Source: Acidobacteriota bacterium (GTDB lineage: Bacteria > Acidobacteriota > Terriglobia > Terriglobales > Acidobacteriaceae). Taken from it: a DNA stretch of 27,016 nucleotides. Shown here in pieces: positions 14,194 through 23,117 of the stretch. The stretch spans positions 1-27,016 of the forward strand of contig JAKAAZ010000014.1 of assembly GCA_021802085.1 (NCBI GenBank). The letters run 5' to 3'. Position 1 is the first letter of the stretch. Every line of letters begins with the position of its first letter. The notes beneath the pieces are model-generated. The model did no database searches. It was not told the DNA's origin and saw only the letters and a list, made by a program, of their open reading frames with translations. The position numbers were made by a program, and so were the translations under genes.

Positions 14194-14885
14194 CGCACGG
14201 GCTCCGACACCAAACCGAACGGAGATGCCTCGGAGGACACAACTGCCATCAACTCTTCCTCCACGTCGCTGGATGGCATGATGGCGAGGATGGATGCGCC
14301 TCCGCGAACCTGGTGGCCGATGCCGACCTGAAGCTCGCAGGAAAGAGGAAACACGACATCGACGCGGGAGCCGAATTTAATGAGTCCCACACGCTCACCG
14401 CGATGCACCCAGTCGCCGAGCTGCTTTTGAAACACAATGCGGCGCGCCAGTAGGCCGGCAATCTGGGTAAAGGCCACGGTACACAACTCGCCGGCGACTT
14501 CCACGTAGTTACGTTCATTCTGCGTGGCCGAGTCCGGATTCATCGCGTTTAGAAACTTGCCCTTTTGATAGTCAATGTGCTGGATATTTCCGGCGATGGG
14601 AGCACGATTCACGTGGACATTGAAGACATTCAGGAAAATGCTGATGCGCCGCTGCGGGCCGGCTTCCGTTTGGATGGTTTCAATGGCTGTAACTTTGCCG
14701 TCGGCTGGGGAGACGATCAGGCCAGGAGCTTCTGGTATGTCGCGGTGAGGATCGCGGAAAAACCACAGGAAAAACGCAGCCAGAAGGATTGGAATTGCTG
14801 TGAGCAACAACGAATGCGTGGCGACCCAGACCAGGACACCAACCGCTCCAAAAACCGATCCGTAAGAATATCCGTCGCGAACCAT
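14190..14885 (-). CDS. psd: Phosphatidylserine decarboxylase proenzyme
   Basis: A 231-residue decarboxylase converting phosphatidylserine to phosphatidylethanolamine. It belongs to the short (archaeal/alpha-proteobacterial type) group. A hydrophobic anchor lies at 11-42, then SPADGKV (59-65) and NVFNVHVNRAPI (86-97) with the active-site Asp/His region. The self-cleavage site is FGSRVDVVFP, cutting between Gly172 and Ser173 to form the pyruvoyl group. The Ser and flanking residues are intact. No strong ribosome binding site precedes the ATG at 14885. It overlaps pssA by 4 bases. Confidence 0.95.
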   Translation of the reverse strand: MVRDGYSYGSVFGAVGVLVWVATHSLLLTAIPILLAAFFLWFFRDPHRDIPEAPGLIVSPADGKVTAIETIQTEAGPQRRISIFLNVFNVHVNRAPIAGNIQHIDYQKGKFLNAMNPDSATQNERNYVEVAGELCTVAFTQIAGLLARRIVFQKQLGDWVHRGERVGLIKFGSRVDVVFPLSCELQVGIGHQVRGGASILAIMPSSDVEEELMAVVSSEASPFGLVSEPVR

Positions 14886-14979
14886 TTCGTAGAACAGATT
14901 ATACGGTTCGCCGCGACAATCCTAGCGGGCAGACTTCCGCAACTTCCACTGCGGCGCTTTCCGCGATCCATTCAGGCAA

Positions 14980-15195
14980 TCACGAGGTCGATCGGGAGAG
15001 ACGCGCGTATCCCTCCATCTCATCTTTCAGCTTCAATTTCAGCTTTTTCAATCGCGCGGCCTCTATCTGCTCGCTTTCGCTCAGATAGGGATGGGCTAGT
15101 ATTGCTTCCAATTTGCGGGAGTATTGCCGATGTTCTTCGACCAGGCGGCCCAAGGGATTGGCTCCAGAGTGAGAAGCCTCGACGGAAGTTTCCAT
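14980..15195 (-). CDS. DUF465 (YdcH-like) small protein
   Basis: A 71-residue charged helical protein. The part from residue 14 (PLGRLVEEHRQYSRKLEAI) to the Lys-rich KKLKLKLKDEME has the layout of the DUF465/YdcH family, small proteins of unknown role that form two helices. A very strong Shine-Dalgarno AGGAGGTG lies 8 bases before the ATG. It stands alone between rimI and psd with about 95 bp on each side and may have its own promoter. Confidence 0.85.
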   Translation of the reverse strand: METSVEASHSGANPLGRLVEEHRQYSRKLEAILAHPYLSESEQIEAARLKKLKLKLKDEMEGYARLSRSTS

Positions 15196-15230
15196 AGGGA
15201 AGCACCTCCTAATTCCGTATTGACAGTCAA

Positions 15231-15258
15231 AGTATCACGTGGGTCAGCCCGAATGCAA
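15231..15258 (-). promoter_or_regulatory. Candidate promoter for the DUF465 gene
   Basis: On the minus strand TTGCAT (15258-15253) and GATACT (15236-15231) are 16 bp apart, each matching consensus in four of six positions. Just downstream, at the expected transcription start, is the palindrome TTGACTGTCAA (15230-15220). A modest prediction. Confidence 0.3.
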
Positions 15259-15291
15259 CGGGGGTTTTCAACAGGGGAAATTTTGATCGCG

Positions 15292-15888
15292 TCAGGCAAC
15301 AGGGCCCAGAAGCTTCCGCATCTGGAGCGCGGGTTCCACAGGCTCGCTGTAGTAGCCCGGCCGGCGTCCGGCAATCGAAAACCCGGCCCGTTCATACAGC
15401 GCTATCGCGCCGCGGTTGGAGGCACGTACTTCCAGCCAGACACTGGAGCCCGCGTGGGCACGACACCAGAGCAGGCTGGCAGACAATAGCCGCGTCCCAA
15501 TTCCCTGCTTGCGCCATGATTCCGCGACGACCATGTTGTCCAAAGCGCATTCCCCAGCACCTGGAACCGCAGAGAGAGCAGCGAAGCCAACAACCCGCTC
15601 CCGCGCTGCACGGGCATTTTCAGAGGAAATGACCAAAGATCCAATTGGCTCTGTCTGCACGCAGGCGATGAAGAGCACTTTCGCCTGGATGTCAGAACGG
15701 GCCGCTTCAAGCGCCAAGTATTCTCGGTACGCAACATCGGACCAGCGGGGTGCCGTCGAGGAAGCTTGCGCCAATCCCCAGACCTGGTCACGAACAGCGT
15801 CGATATCTTCGATCCAGGCGCGCCGAATGATGGGGGCGGCCTGGCTCGGTTTTTCCGACCGGACAGAAGGGGAAACCAACGCGGTCAC
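15292..15888 (-). CDS. rimI: Ribosomal-protein-alanine N-acetyltransferase (RimI-like GNAT)
   Basis: A 198-residue GNAT acetyltransferase. The acetyl-CoA pyrophosphate-binding motif is RKQGIGTRLL, preceded by the beta-strand AGECALDNMVV. VWLEVRASNRGAIALYERAGFSIAGRRPGYY is the typical C-terminal half of RimI. It starts inside the end of tsaB (4-base ATGA overlap), and the tsaB-rimI order is common in bacteria. An N-terminal extension of about 20 residues is longer than in E. coli RimI. Substrate (S18 N-terminus or other proteins) is inferred from family. Confidence 0.88.
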   Translation of the reverse strand: MTALVSPSVRSEKPSQAAPIIRRAWIEDIDAVRDQVWGLAQASSTAPRWSDVAYREYLALEAARSDIQAKVLFIACVQTEPIGSLVISSENARAARERVVGFAALSAVPGAGECALDNMVVAESWRKQGIGTRLLSASLLWCRAHAGSSVWLEVRASNRGAIALYERAGFSIAGRRPGYYSEPVEPALQMRKLLGPVA

Positions 15889-16664
15889 GACTCACAACCC
15901 TGCCGCCGGCTAGGCTGCGTTGCGCCGGATGACCTCGCCACCACGACAGCATTCGATCGGCGAAGATAATTCGCGTCCACACTGGCTGGGGCCTGGAAGT
16001 TGCCGGCGTGCCAAGCTGACAAGGCAAGAGGCAACGCATCTTGGACCGTGCAGGAAGGAATTTCGCGCCTGTGGATGCCATCCATCGCACCCATAGCACT
16101 CCACACGGTCGGCTCCGATACGACTACCATGCCGGGCTGGTTGTGAACGCCAGCAGAAAGTCCATCGAGCGATTCGAGAGATTCGGCCATGCAGACCTCG
16201 CCCGCGTTCCGATAGATGCCATGGTAAAACTCTCCACGGCCGGCATCGAGGACCGAGTGCACGAGCGCATCGGCGGTCTCGTGTGGCTGGAACCGGGCCA
16301 CCATGGACGCCATAATGGCCAGTCGTGACAAGGCGATGATCGGTTTACGGGTAGCTTCCGCCATGGCTTTGACGGCACTCAGGCCAACACGAAGCCCAGT
16401 AAATGAGCCGGGACCGGAAACGACCACGAAGGCATCGATCTCGGCAAGGTGCAGCTCGCTCGCCCGAAGCAATTCCGCGATGGCGGGGATCAATTGCGCG
16501 GAAAAAGCTCGCGGCTGCAAATTGCGCGTGCTCAGAATTCGGACTCCATTGTCCAGAGTTTCGGTTTCGTCGGGGCGGACACCTCGATCCAGGCTGTCGG
16601 CATCCCGACGCGCCAATAACACCCCGCCCGTTGGTCCCGCGGTATCGACGATGAGGAGCAGCAT
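15885..16664 (-). CDS. tsaB: tRNA threonylcarbamoyladenosine biosynthesis protein TsaB
   Basis: A 259-residue ASKHA-fold protein, partner of TsaD and TsaE in making t6A37 on ANN-decoding tRNAs. LLLIVDTAGPTGGVLL at the N-terminus and VVSGPGSFTGLRVGLSAVKAMAEA (about 85-108) are diagnostic; VHSVLDAGRGEFYHGIY follows. Its ATG shares one base with the TGA of the upstream epimerase gene (TGATG), and its end overlaps rimI by 4 bases. The last 30 residues are lineage-specific. TsaB is inactive as a peptidase and acts as a scaffold. Confidence 0.93.
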   Translation of the reverse strand: MLLLIVDTAGPTGGVLLARRDADSLDRGVRPDETETLDNGVRILSTRNLQPRAFSAQLIPAIAELLRASELHLAEIDAFVVVSGPGSFTGLRVGLSAVKAMAEATRKPIIALSRLAIMASMVARFQPHETADALVHSVLDAGRGEFYHGIYRNAGEVCMAESLESLDGLSAGVHNQPGMVVVSEPTVWSAMGAMDGIHRREIPSCTVQDALPLALSAWHAGNFQAPASVDANYLRRSNAVVVARSSGATQPSRRQGCES

Positions 16665-17077
16665 CAGACGGCAACGTCCGCTTCTGCATTCTGACAGATT
16701 TCCACCAGAACGCCGCCCGTGCTGGACGGATGCACGAAAAAGTAAAGATGGCCGCCTGCGCCTATCTTCAACTCGTCGGATACCAGGCGCATTCCGGCAT
16801 ATTTCATCTCGGCAAACACGTCCTCGATGTCATCGACATGCAATGCCACATGGTGCATCCCTTCTCCACGGCGATCGATAAATCTTCCAATAACGGAGTC
16901 CGGCGAAGTGGGTTCCAGCAGCTCAATACGGCTTTCGCCGGCCTGAATCATCACCGTGCGTACCTGTTCCTGTTCAATTACTTCCTCTGTTCCCACAGGC
17001 ATTCCGAGAAGCTCGTAAAAACTGCGGGCCTGGCGCAAATCGCTTACCGCAATTCCAAGATGATCGATACGAAACAT
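16664..17077 (-). CDS. mce: Methylmalonyl-CoA epimerase
   Basis: A 137-residue vicinal-oxygen-chelate protein that interconverts (S)- and (R)-methylmalonyl-CoA, needed between propionyl-CoA carboxylase and the B12-dependent mutase. Metal-ligand positions of the fold are present: His6 in IDHLGIAV, a Glu near 52 in RIELLEP, His76 in GMHHVALHV and Glu126 in VLVEICQ. Length is typical. meaB lies upstream in the same direction, supporting the assignment over a generic glyoxalase. The mutase itself is not in this window. The gene is coupled to tsaB through TGATG. Confidence 0.92.
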   Translation of the reverse strand: MFRIDHLGIAVSDLRQARSFYELLGMPVGTEEVIEQEQVRTVMIQAGESRIELLEPTSPDSVIGRFIDRRGEGMHHVALHVDDIEDVFAEMKYAGMRLVSDELKIGAGGHLYFFVHPSSTGGVLVEICQNAEADVAV

Positions 17078-17111
17078 CGTCTTATTCCCAACTTTCTGGC
17101 GCCGGCTCGAT

Positions 17112-17228
17112 TTACAGCCCGGTATAGCGCCCTTCGAGCTGTTCCATGGTTACTGTACCGGCCCACGGTCGCGCAGTGCGGCTTTTCTTAAGGAAAACCT
17201 GCGCGAAGATCCAGTCGCCCTGGATGCA
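17112..17228 (-). other. Short open frame and hairpin between meaB and mce
   Basis: In the 167-bp gap a 38-codon stretch is open on the minus strand, ending at TAA (17114-17112), and its translation looks protein-like (Trp- and Phe-containing, ending MEQLEGRYTGL). The only canonical start is ATG at 17147, giving 11 residues; translating the rest would need a rare ATC at 17225, which has AAGG 6 bases upstream. Inside it, arms GCGCAG (17171-17176) and CTGCGC (17199-17204), with an inner TTTTC/GAAAA pair, form a stable hairpin without a T-tract. It could be a remnant gene, a small ORF or simply a structured spacer. Confidence 0.25.
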
Positions 17229-17244
17229 CTACCTTGGAACCACT

Positions 17245-18267
17245 CTACCTCTCGATACTTGGATGTTGCCGGTCGTCCTCGCGCAAATCCAGCAATCCAC
17301 GCACCAACTTGTCCACCAATCGATACGGATCCTCGTTCCGGGCGGCGACGGCCAGGGCATGGGCTTCAAGATCGGAAATACCCAGGCGATGATGGATCAG
17401 CTCGCGTACCAGTTTTTGACGGATCATTTCGACCAGCCGCTTCTGCCAGGCCGCCGCGCGCTTCTGTTCCAGCTTCCCGGTCTGCCGCAACCACTCGGCA
17501 CAGCGTTCGATGGCTTCTGCCAGAGCGCCTGTTCCATCGCCAGTGGTAGCCACGGTTCGCACCACGGGCGGGACCCAACCTTCCGCATGGCCGCCGAGCG
17601 ATTGCATGGCGCGGATTTCCTGTTCCACTCTGTCTGCTCCTTCGCGATCACTCTTGTTCACGACGAAAATGTCGGCAATTTCGAGGATGCCGGCCTTGAT
17701 GCTTTGCACGTCGTCACCCAGTCCCGGTACCAGCACCACAACTGTCACATCCGCGAGGCGCACTATGTCGACTTCATCCTGCCCCACTCCGACCGTCTCG
17801 ATCAGTAGACGAGTTTTCCCGCTGGCTTCAACCACCGAAGCGACGTCCGCGGTGGTCGAGGCAAGGCCGCCCAGAAAACCGCGGGTCGCCATACTGCGAA
17901 TGTAGAGTCCCGGATCGGCGTGATGCCTTTGCATCCGAATGCGGTCGCCCAGGATCGCTCCTCCGGTGAATGGACTGGTGGGATCGACCGCAACGATGCC
18001 GACGGTCTGCTGCTGCGCGCGATAGTGGCTGGCCAGCCGATCGACCAGCGTGCTTTTACCTGTACCGGGGGCGCCCGTCAGACCGATTCGCAGTGCGTGG
18101 CCGGTGTATGGGAAACAAGCCGACAACACGGACGCCGCTCCGGATGCATCGTTTTCCACCAGTGAAATGGCACGCGCCAAGGCGCGCACATTTCCGTCTC
18201 GGAGACTGGCGACAAGATTTTCCGCTTCTTCCAGATGAACCGCCTGCGGGGGCGTGACCGATGCCAT
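17245..18267 (-). CDS. meaB: MeaB/ArgK-type G-protein chaperone of methylmalonyl-CoA mutase
   Basis: A GTPase that guards cobalamin loading and reactivation of methylmalonyl-CoA mutase. From ATG 18267 it is 340 residues, matching the family (about 330). The P-loop GLTGAPGTGKST comes about 62 residues in, followed by VDPTSPFTGGAILGDRIRM, the ETVGVGQ switch region and NKSD (guanine specificity). The helical C-terminal arm for dimerisation is present. The frame extends to a GTG at 18330, adding 21 residues; neither start has a clear Shine-Dalgarno, and I prefer the ATG for family length. Its neighbour mce supports a methylmalonyl-CoA role rather than arginine/ornithine transport, the old ArgK name. 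Confidence 0.92.
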   Translation of the reverse strand: MASVTPPQAVHLEEAENLVASLRDGNVRALARAISLVENDASGAASVLSACFPYTGHALRIGLTGAPGTGKSTLVDRLASHYRAQQQTVGIVAVDPTSPFTGGAILGDRIRMQRHHADPGLYIRSMATRGFLGGLASTTADVASVVEASGKTRLLIETVGVGQDEVDIVRLADVTVVVLVPGLGDDVQSIKAGILEIADIFVVNKSDREGADRVEQEIRAMQSLGGHAEGWVPPVVRTVATTGDGTGALAEAIERCAEWLRQTGKLEQKRAAAWQKRLVEMIRQKLVRELIHHRLGISDLEAHALAVAARNEDPYRLVDKLVRGLLDLREDDRQHPSIER

Positions 18268-18499
18268 GCTGGTTGCGATGATATCGCTTTCCGGTCGTAC
18301 CTTGCATTCCTGACAAGTGCGCGGCTTCACGTCGCGGCGCTTTGTTTAGCATCCTCTGCATTATCCTGTAAGTTAGCTTTGCGTGCGGTGGCTGCTCCTT
18401 CGTCTAGATTGGATTTTCATCCTGTCTGGGTGGCAATGTTCCGCCGCAAGGCCTCACCGCACCGTCGCGTTGCGATTGAAAAAATGTTGGGGAGCAGGC

Positions 18500-20125
18500 A
18501 TGGCGCAGTCTTCCGTAGTTCCTGCTGCCAAAGGGCAGGACTACGACAGCGAGTTTCACTACGAGCATTGGACGCCGCGATTCAATCCGTGGGTCATCAC
18601 CTTTACGGTGACGTTGGCGACGTTCATGGAATCGCTCGACTCCAGCATCGCCAACGTCGCGCTTCCCCATATTGCCGGCACGGTGGGCGCCAGTTACGAC
18701 GAAGCCACTTGGATACTGACTTCCTATCTGGTCTCGAACGCAATTGTGTTGCCTATCAGCGGCTGGATCTCAAACCGTATCGGCCGCAAACGCTTTTACA
18801 TGATATGCGTTGCCTTGTTTACGGCGTCTTCGTTCCTGTGCGGTCTCGCCACATCTCTGCCCATGTTGATTTTTTTTCGCGTGGTTCAGGGCATGGGCGG
18901 CGGTGGTCTGCAGCCCAGCGAACGAGCCATCCTGGCCGACACTTTCCCGCCCGAGAAACGCAGCATGGCATTTTCCCTGTACGGGATGGCTGTTGTCGTG
19001 GCTCCCGCCATCGGCCCCACCATCGGTGGCTGGATCACTGACAATTACACTTGGCGCTGGATTTTTTTCCTGAACATTCCTGTGGGTATCATCTCTCTAC
19101 TGCTGACCAGCCGCATTGTGGAAGACCCACCCTACTTGAAAAGAGTGCGAAAGACGGTCGGCAGTATCGACGGCATCGGCCTGGGACTGCTGGCGCTGTC
19201 CATCGGAGCCTTGCAGATCGTGCTCGACAAAGGCCAGGAAGATGACTGGTTTGGATCGCGCGTCATCGTCACCTGCGCTCTACTTGCCGGTGTCGGCCTG
19301 ATTGCGTTTCTCTATCGGGAATGGACAACAAAGCATCCTGTCATCGATCTGTCCCTGTATCGCAGGCGCAATTTTGCGATGAGTCAGGTGGTCATGCTGG
19401 CGGTCGGCGCAGCCTTGTATTCGACCACCGTCATGATTCCTCAGTTTCTGCAGGAAGTGATGGGCTACACGGCTACGGAGGCCGGCATGGCGCTTTCCGC
19501 GGGCGCCCTGGTCCTGATCATGCTGCTACCTATCGTCGGCTACCTCGGACAAAAGCTCGATCCGCGCCTGATGATTACATTCGGATTCTGCCTGCTGACA
19601 TTCGGCATCTGGCGAATCGGCGATCTCAACTTGAGCATCGGCTTCTGGAACGCGGTCAGCTGGCGCGTCGTGATGGTGCTGGGCATGCCCTTTCTGTTTG
19701 TGCCGATCAGCATCATGTCCTATGTAGGCGTGCCGCAGGAGAAAAATAATGAGGTCTCCGGACTGACGGCGCTGGCGCGCAACATTGGCGGCAGCCTCGG
19801 CGTTTCCTTCATCAGCACCATGCTGTTGCGACGGGCACAGACCCACCAGGAGGTTTTATCGGCGCATGTGTATGGCGCGTCCACCAAGTACATGTCGCTC
19901 AAGCAGGGGATGTCGGGTGCATTGCATGCCCGCGGCTACTCCTCCGCCGATGCGGCAACAGGCGCTGCCCTGCGGATCTATGCCATGATGCGGCAACAGG
20001 CAACAGTCCTCGCGTATGTAGACACCGTGCATATTCTAGTTGTGATGACTGCGTGCTTGATCCCCATCGGTTATCTGATGAAAAAGCCGCGCTTTCGATC
20101 GAAGCCAACTGAGCCGATAGATTGA
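18500..20125 (+). CDS. DHA2-family (EmrB/QacA) MFS drug exporter
   Basis: A 541-residue inner-membrane proton antiporter with about 14 predicted helices, the hallmark of the DHA2 (EmrB) group. Helix 1 carries LATFMESLDSSIANVALPHIAG (acidic residue and motif D1), the loop after helix 2 has SGWISNRIGRKRFY (motif A), RVVQGMGGGGLQPSERAIL matches motif B, and VVVAPAIGPTIGGWI is motif C, typical of exporters. GGGGAG lies 5 bases before ATG 18500; the frame opens earlier at 18383 but that segment is unlike the family. It is transcribed away from meaB. No EmrA membrane-fusion or TolC gene accompanies it here. Substrate unknown. Confidence 0.92.
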   Translation: MAQSSVVPAAKGQDYDSEFHYEHWTPRFNPWVITFTVTLATFMESLDSSIANVALPHIAGTVGASYDEATWILTSYLVSNAIVLPISGWISNRIGRKRFYMICVALFTASSFLCGLATSLPMLIFFRVVQGMGGGGLQPSERAILADTFPPEKRSMAFSLYGMAVVVAPAIGPTIGGWITDNYTWRWIFFLNIPVGIISLLLTSRIVEDPPYLKRVRKTVGSIDGIGLGLLALSIGALQIVLDKGQEDDWFGSRVIVTCALLAGVGLIAFLYREWTTKHPVIDLSLYRRRNFAMSQVVMLAVGAALYSTTVMIPQFLQEVMGYTATEAGMALSAGALVLIMLLPIVGYLGQKLDPRLMITFGFCLLTFGIWRIGDLNLSIGFWNAVSWRVVMVLGMPFLFVPISIMSYVGVPQEKNNEVSGLTALARNIGGSLGVSFISTMLLRRAQTHQEVLSAHVYGASTKYMSLKQGMSGALHARGYSSADAATGAALRIYAMMRQQATVLAYVDTVHILVVMTACLIPIGYLMKKPRFRSKPTEPID

Positions 20126-20185
20126 TCCGGACCTAACCTGCGTTCCCTGAACCGGACTCAAGGGCTTCAGAGGAGCAGGGCGGTT

Positions 20186-21424
20186 TCATTCATAGGAGGC
20201 TTTACCGAGGAAGGAGACGGCCAGGACATAGAGGAAGCAGAAGGCGGGGACCAGCATGGCGAGTTGGATGCCGAGGTGGTCTGCGGCAAAGCCAACCAGC
20301 GGAGGAATGACAGCTCCGCCCATGGATGCGGTGACCAGCAAGCCGGAGATGGTGCCTTGCGATTCGCGAAAGGAATGGATGGCGCCGCTGAATAAAAGAG
20401 TGATCAGAATGGAAGTAAAAAATCCGCAGGCGGCAAAGGCGAAGGCGGCGACGTGGACCGATGCGAAGGCGGCCAGCACAAGTGAGGCCAGCGCGCCGAA
20501 GGTGTAGAGCCGCAGCATGGGGCGTGCGCCGAGCTTTTGTATTCCTGGAGCGCTGGTCAGGCGCCCTATCGCCTGCAAGCCCCAGAACAGTGAAACGGTC
20601 AGGACGGGAAGCGCGGGCAGGTAGCTCAGCCATGCGCCCTGATTGGGGCTGGCGATTCTCACCTCTCCCAGCCCATGCACCTGCTGAAAGAATTTCACGA
20701 TCCAGGAAGCGGTCCCCACCTCAGCTCCCACATAGAAAAAGACGGCCAGGAAGTACGTGATGGCGATGGGATGGGCGAGAACTTTTCCGACCTCGCGCAG
20801 GCGAAGTTTGTCGCGGGCGAGGATCTCTCCTTCAGGAAAATGGGAGAGCGCGAGAAAAATCAGCAGCGCGGCGCAGAGGAGCGCGTAGTACACATAGAGC
20901 CGCTGCCAGGGCTGACCATGCGATTGCAAAGCGGAAAGACAGATGGGGCCGAGGAAGGCCCCGATGCCGCAAAAGCCAATCGTCAGGGTGAGATTGCGAT
21001 GGTAATTCTCACGCCGATCCAGGCGCTCGACCAGCGGATTGCCGGCAGTTTCGAGCAGTGCCACACCGGCGCCGATTACAAAGGCCAGAACGGTGATGGC
21101 CACGAAATTCGCCGCCCAGGGAATGGCGCCGCAGCCAATCGCCATCAACAACACTCCGGCCAGCACGACGGGTTTCGAGCCGAATCGGTCGGCTGCCAGA
21201 CCGGCCGGGATCGAGCACACGCCAAACGGGATGTAGAGGGCGAATGCCAGCAGGCCGCCGGCGAACAAGCTGAGGTGGTACTGGCGAATCACGATGGGAA
21301 TCACCACTCCCACCACGTTGAGCACAATCCCAAACGTAAAGTAGGAAGCGAACAATACCCATAACAGCCGATTGGGCTGCTGGACCTCGACCGTTGTTCC
21401 GACTGCAACTTTTTCCATCGCCAT
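20186..21424 (-). CDS. MFS sugar transporter, fucose:H+ symporter (FHS)-like
   Basis: A 412-residue 12-helix major facilitator. ETAGNPLVERL in helix 4 and FFYVGAEVGTASWI in helix 7 resemble FucP and related FHS symporters (which have E-x-A-x-N-P and YVGAE). Motif A is degenerate: GLAADRFGSKPV. GAGG lies about 7 bases before the ATG. It is the last gene of the minus-strand heptose cluster, 110 bp after gmhA. The gap contains the palindrome CTCGCCGCGGCGAG (21473-21486), so it may be separately expressed. A role in uptake of a hexose or deoxyhexose is inferred; a link to heptose synthesis is not evident. Confidence 0.85.
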   Translation of the reverse strand: MAMEKVAVGTTVEVQQPNRLLWVLFASYFTFGIVLNVVGVVIPIVIRQYHLSLFAGGLLAFALYIPFGVCSIPAGLAADRFGSKPVVLAGVLLMAIGCGAIPWAANFVAITVLAFVIGAGVALLETAGNPLVERLDRRENYHRNLTLTIGFCGIGAFLGPICLSALQSHGQPWQRLYVYYALLCAALLIFLALSHFPEGEILARDKLRLREVGKVLAHPIAITYFLAVFFYVGAEVGTASWIVKFFQQVHGLGEVRIASPNQGAWLSYLPALPVLTVSLFWGLQAIGRLTSAPGIQKLGARPMLRLYTFGALASLVLAAFASVHVAAFAFAACGFFTSILITLLFSGAIHSFRESQGTISGLLVTASMGGAVIPPLVGFAADHLGIQLAMLVPAFCFLYVLAVSFLGKASYE

Positions 21425-21534
21425 CCAGCAACCTCGTTCGAGCCTTTTGTCTTCCGCTGATGGAGCGCGCCACTCGCCGCGGCGAGCTATGCTCTGCCTT
21501 CCGCTCCGCCAATCACGGTACCAGGAATTCCGCC

Positions 21535-22101
21535 TTACGCCTGCAATTTTTCTTCCACTATTTCGCAGATGGTATGGAATAGGAACTGATGGCCTTCCTG
21601 AATCCGCGCCGTGACCGTGCCGGTCACCAGCAGTTCGATATCGGCCAGGCCGGTGCAGCTGCCGCCATCTTTGCCGAGGAATGCGATACTTTTGACCTGC
21701 AACTCTTTCGCCGCGACCAGCGCCCGGCGTACATTCTCGCTCCTGCCGCTGCTGGTGAAGGCGATCAGCACATCGCCGGGCTTGCCGAAGGCCTGGACCT
21801 GGCGCGCAAAAATATCGTTGAACTCATAATCGTTGCCGATGGCAGTCAGGTCGCCGCCATGGGCAGCGAGCGAAATGGCCGGATAGGGACGGCGATCCTG
21901 GTTGAAGCGGCACACAAATTCCGTGGTCAGATGCGAGGCATCCGCCGCGCTGCCGCCGTTGCCGCAGGCCAGCAGTTTTTCTCCGGAGAGCAACGCCCCA
22001 GCGATCGCATCGGCGGCCGCAATCATTTCCGATTCCAGACCAGCCAGTCGATCCAGCGTCGCCTTGGCCTCGCGCAGGTTTTCGCTCACTACCCGATTCA
22101 T
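21535..22101 (-). CDS. gmhA: Sedoheptulose-7-phosphate isomerase
   Basis: A 188-residue SIS-domain enzyme making D-glycero-D-manno-heptose-7-phosphate from sedoheptulose-7-phosphate, the first step of ADP-heptose synthesis. KLLACGNGGSAADASHLTTEF is the characteristic active-site segment, AIGNDYEFNDIFARQV and FTSSGRSENV follow, and the C-terminal helix EGHQFLFHTICEIVEE is typical of GmhA. Length is standard. Its ATG overlaps the end of rfaD by 4 bases, so all heptose genes are closely linked. DiaA-like SIS proteins are similar, but the operon settles the role. Confidence 0.95.
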   Translation of the reverse strand: MNRVVSENLREAKATLDRLAGLESEMIAAADAIAGALLSGEKLLACGNGGSAADASHLTTEFVCRFNQDRRPYPAISLAAHGGDLTAIGNDYEFNDIFARQVQAFGKPGDVLIAFTSSGRSENVRRALVAAKELQVKSIAFLGKDGGSCTGLADIELLVTGTVTARIQEGHQFLFHTICEIVEEKLQA

Positions 22102-23117
22102 GCGGATGCCTTCCCTTCCCGGCCACGTCCCTGTTGCAATACGCCAGCATCGTCCCGCTTAGAAAGATAGGTCGTCACATAGTCGAGGACGGCATCTTCC
22201 AGAGAAGTGAACGGCTGGGTATATCCGGCCTTGCGCAGTTTCTCCATCGACGCCTGGGTAAAGTACTGATACTTGCCCTGCAGCACCTCCGGCATGGGAA
22301 CGAATTCAATCTGCGGCGGCAGCTTCATCGCGGCAAACACCGCCGTCACTAAAGCCTTCCAGGTACGCGCCTGTCCGGTGCCGCAGTTGAACAGCCCGCC
22401 ATGCTGGCGATGTTCCAGAAAGTGCAGCGTGACGGCGACGGCGTCTTTCACGTAGATGAAGTCGCGCATCTGCTCGCCGTCGGCATAGTCGGGCCGGTGA
22501 GACTTGAATAACTGCACCTTGCCCGTCTTCTTGATCTGGTCATAGGACTTCGAGACCATCGAACGCATGTCGCCCTTATAGTCCTCATACGGACCGAAGA
22601 CATTGAAATATTTCAAGCCCACGATACGGTCGAACAGTTTGTGCTTCCTTGCCCACAGATCCACCATGTGCTTGGAATATCCATACATGTTCAGCGGCCG
22701 CAGAATGGGCAGCTCGGCAACATCGTCGTTGTAACCCTGGCTGCCGTCGCCATAGGTGGCGGCACTGGATGCGTAAATGAATCGTGCGTGGTTCTGCAAG
22801 CTCCACTGGCACAAGGTCCGCGTATAACGGTAATTATTCCGCAGTAGATAATCCGCATCCCGCTCTGTGGTTGCGCTGCAGGCGCCCAGATGAACGATCG
22901 CTTCTACGTCGTCCAGCTTACCCTTCTCCACGCTTGTTAGAAATTCCTCCGGTCCCAGGATGTCCTCATAAGCCAGGCCCAGCAGGTTGCGCCACTTGTC
23001 GTCGCGGCCCAGGCTGTCGACCAGAAGAAGGTCGTCATATCCGCGCGCATTCAATTCCGCCACCACATTGCGTCCGATAAATCCATCGGCGCCGGTGACC
23101 ACCATCCGTTTACTCAC
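22098..23117 (-). CDS. rfaD: ADP-L-glycero-D-manno-heptose 6-epimerase
   Basis: A 339-residue extended short-chain dehydrogenase that epimerises ADP-D,D-heptose to ADP-L,D-heptose, the donor for the LPS inner core. The NADP-binding MVVTGADGFIGRNV lies at the N-terminus, with SSAATYGDG and the catalytic YGYSK following; NVFGPYEDYKGDMRSMVSK is the epimerase substrate segment. GTG at 23117 is chosen because AAGGGG lies 6 bases upstream; it overlaps the rfaE2 stop by 8 bases. ATG at 23105 is the alternative. The frame is open to 23246 only as a shadow of rfaE2. Confidence 0.95.
   Translation of the reverse strand: MSKRMVVTGADGFIGRNVVAELNARGYDDLLLVDSLGRDDKWRNLLGLAYEDILGPEEFLTSVEKGKLDDVEAIVHLGACSATTERDADYLLRNNYRYTRTLCQWSLQNHARFIYASSAATYGDGSQGYNDDVAELPILRPLNMYGYSKHMVDLWARKHKLFDRIVGLKYFNVFGPYEDYKGDMRSMVSKSYDQIKKTGKVQLFKSHRPDYADGEQMRDFIYVKDAVAVTLHFLEHRQHGGLFNCGTGQARTWKALVTAVFAAMKLPPQIEFVPMPEVLQGKYQYFTQASMEKLRKAGYTQPFTSLEDAVLDYVTTYLSKRDDAGVLQQGRGREGKASA

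Noticed and set aside
13516..14331. 271-codon plus-strand frame opposite pssA
   Set aside because: Antisense to a gene with a complete CDP-alcohol phosphotransferase motif.
18331..18499. Promoters between meaB and the exporter
   Set aside because: Several weak -35/-10 combinations exist on both strands but none is good enough to call.
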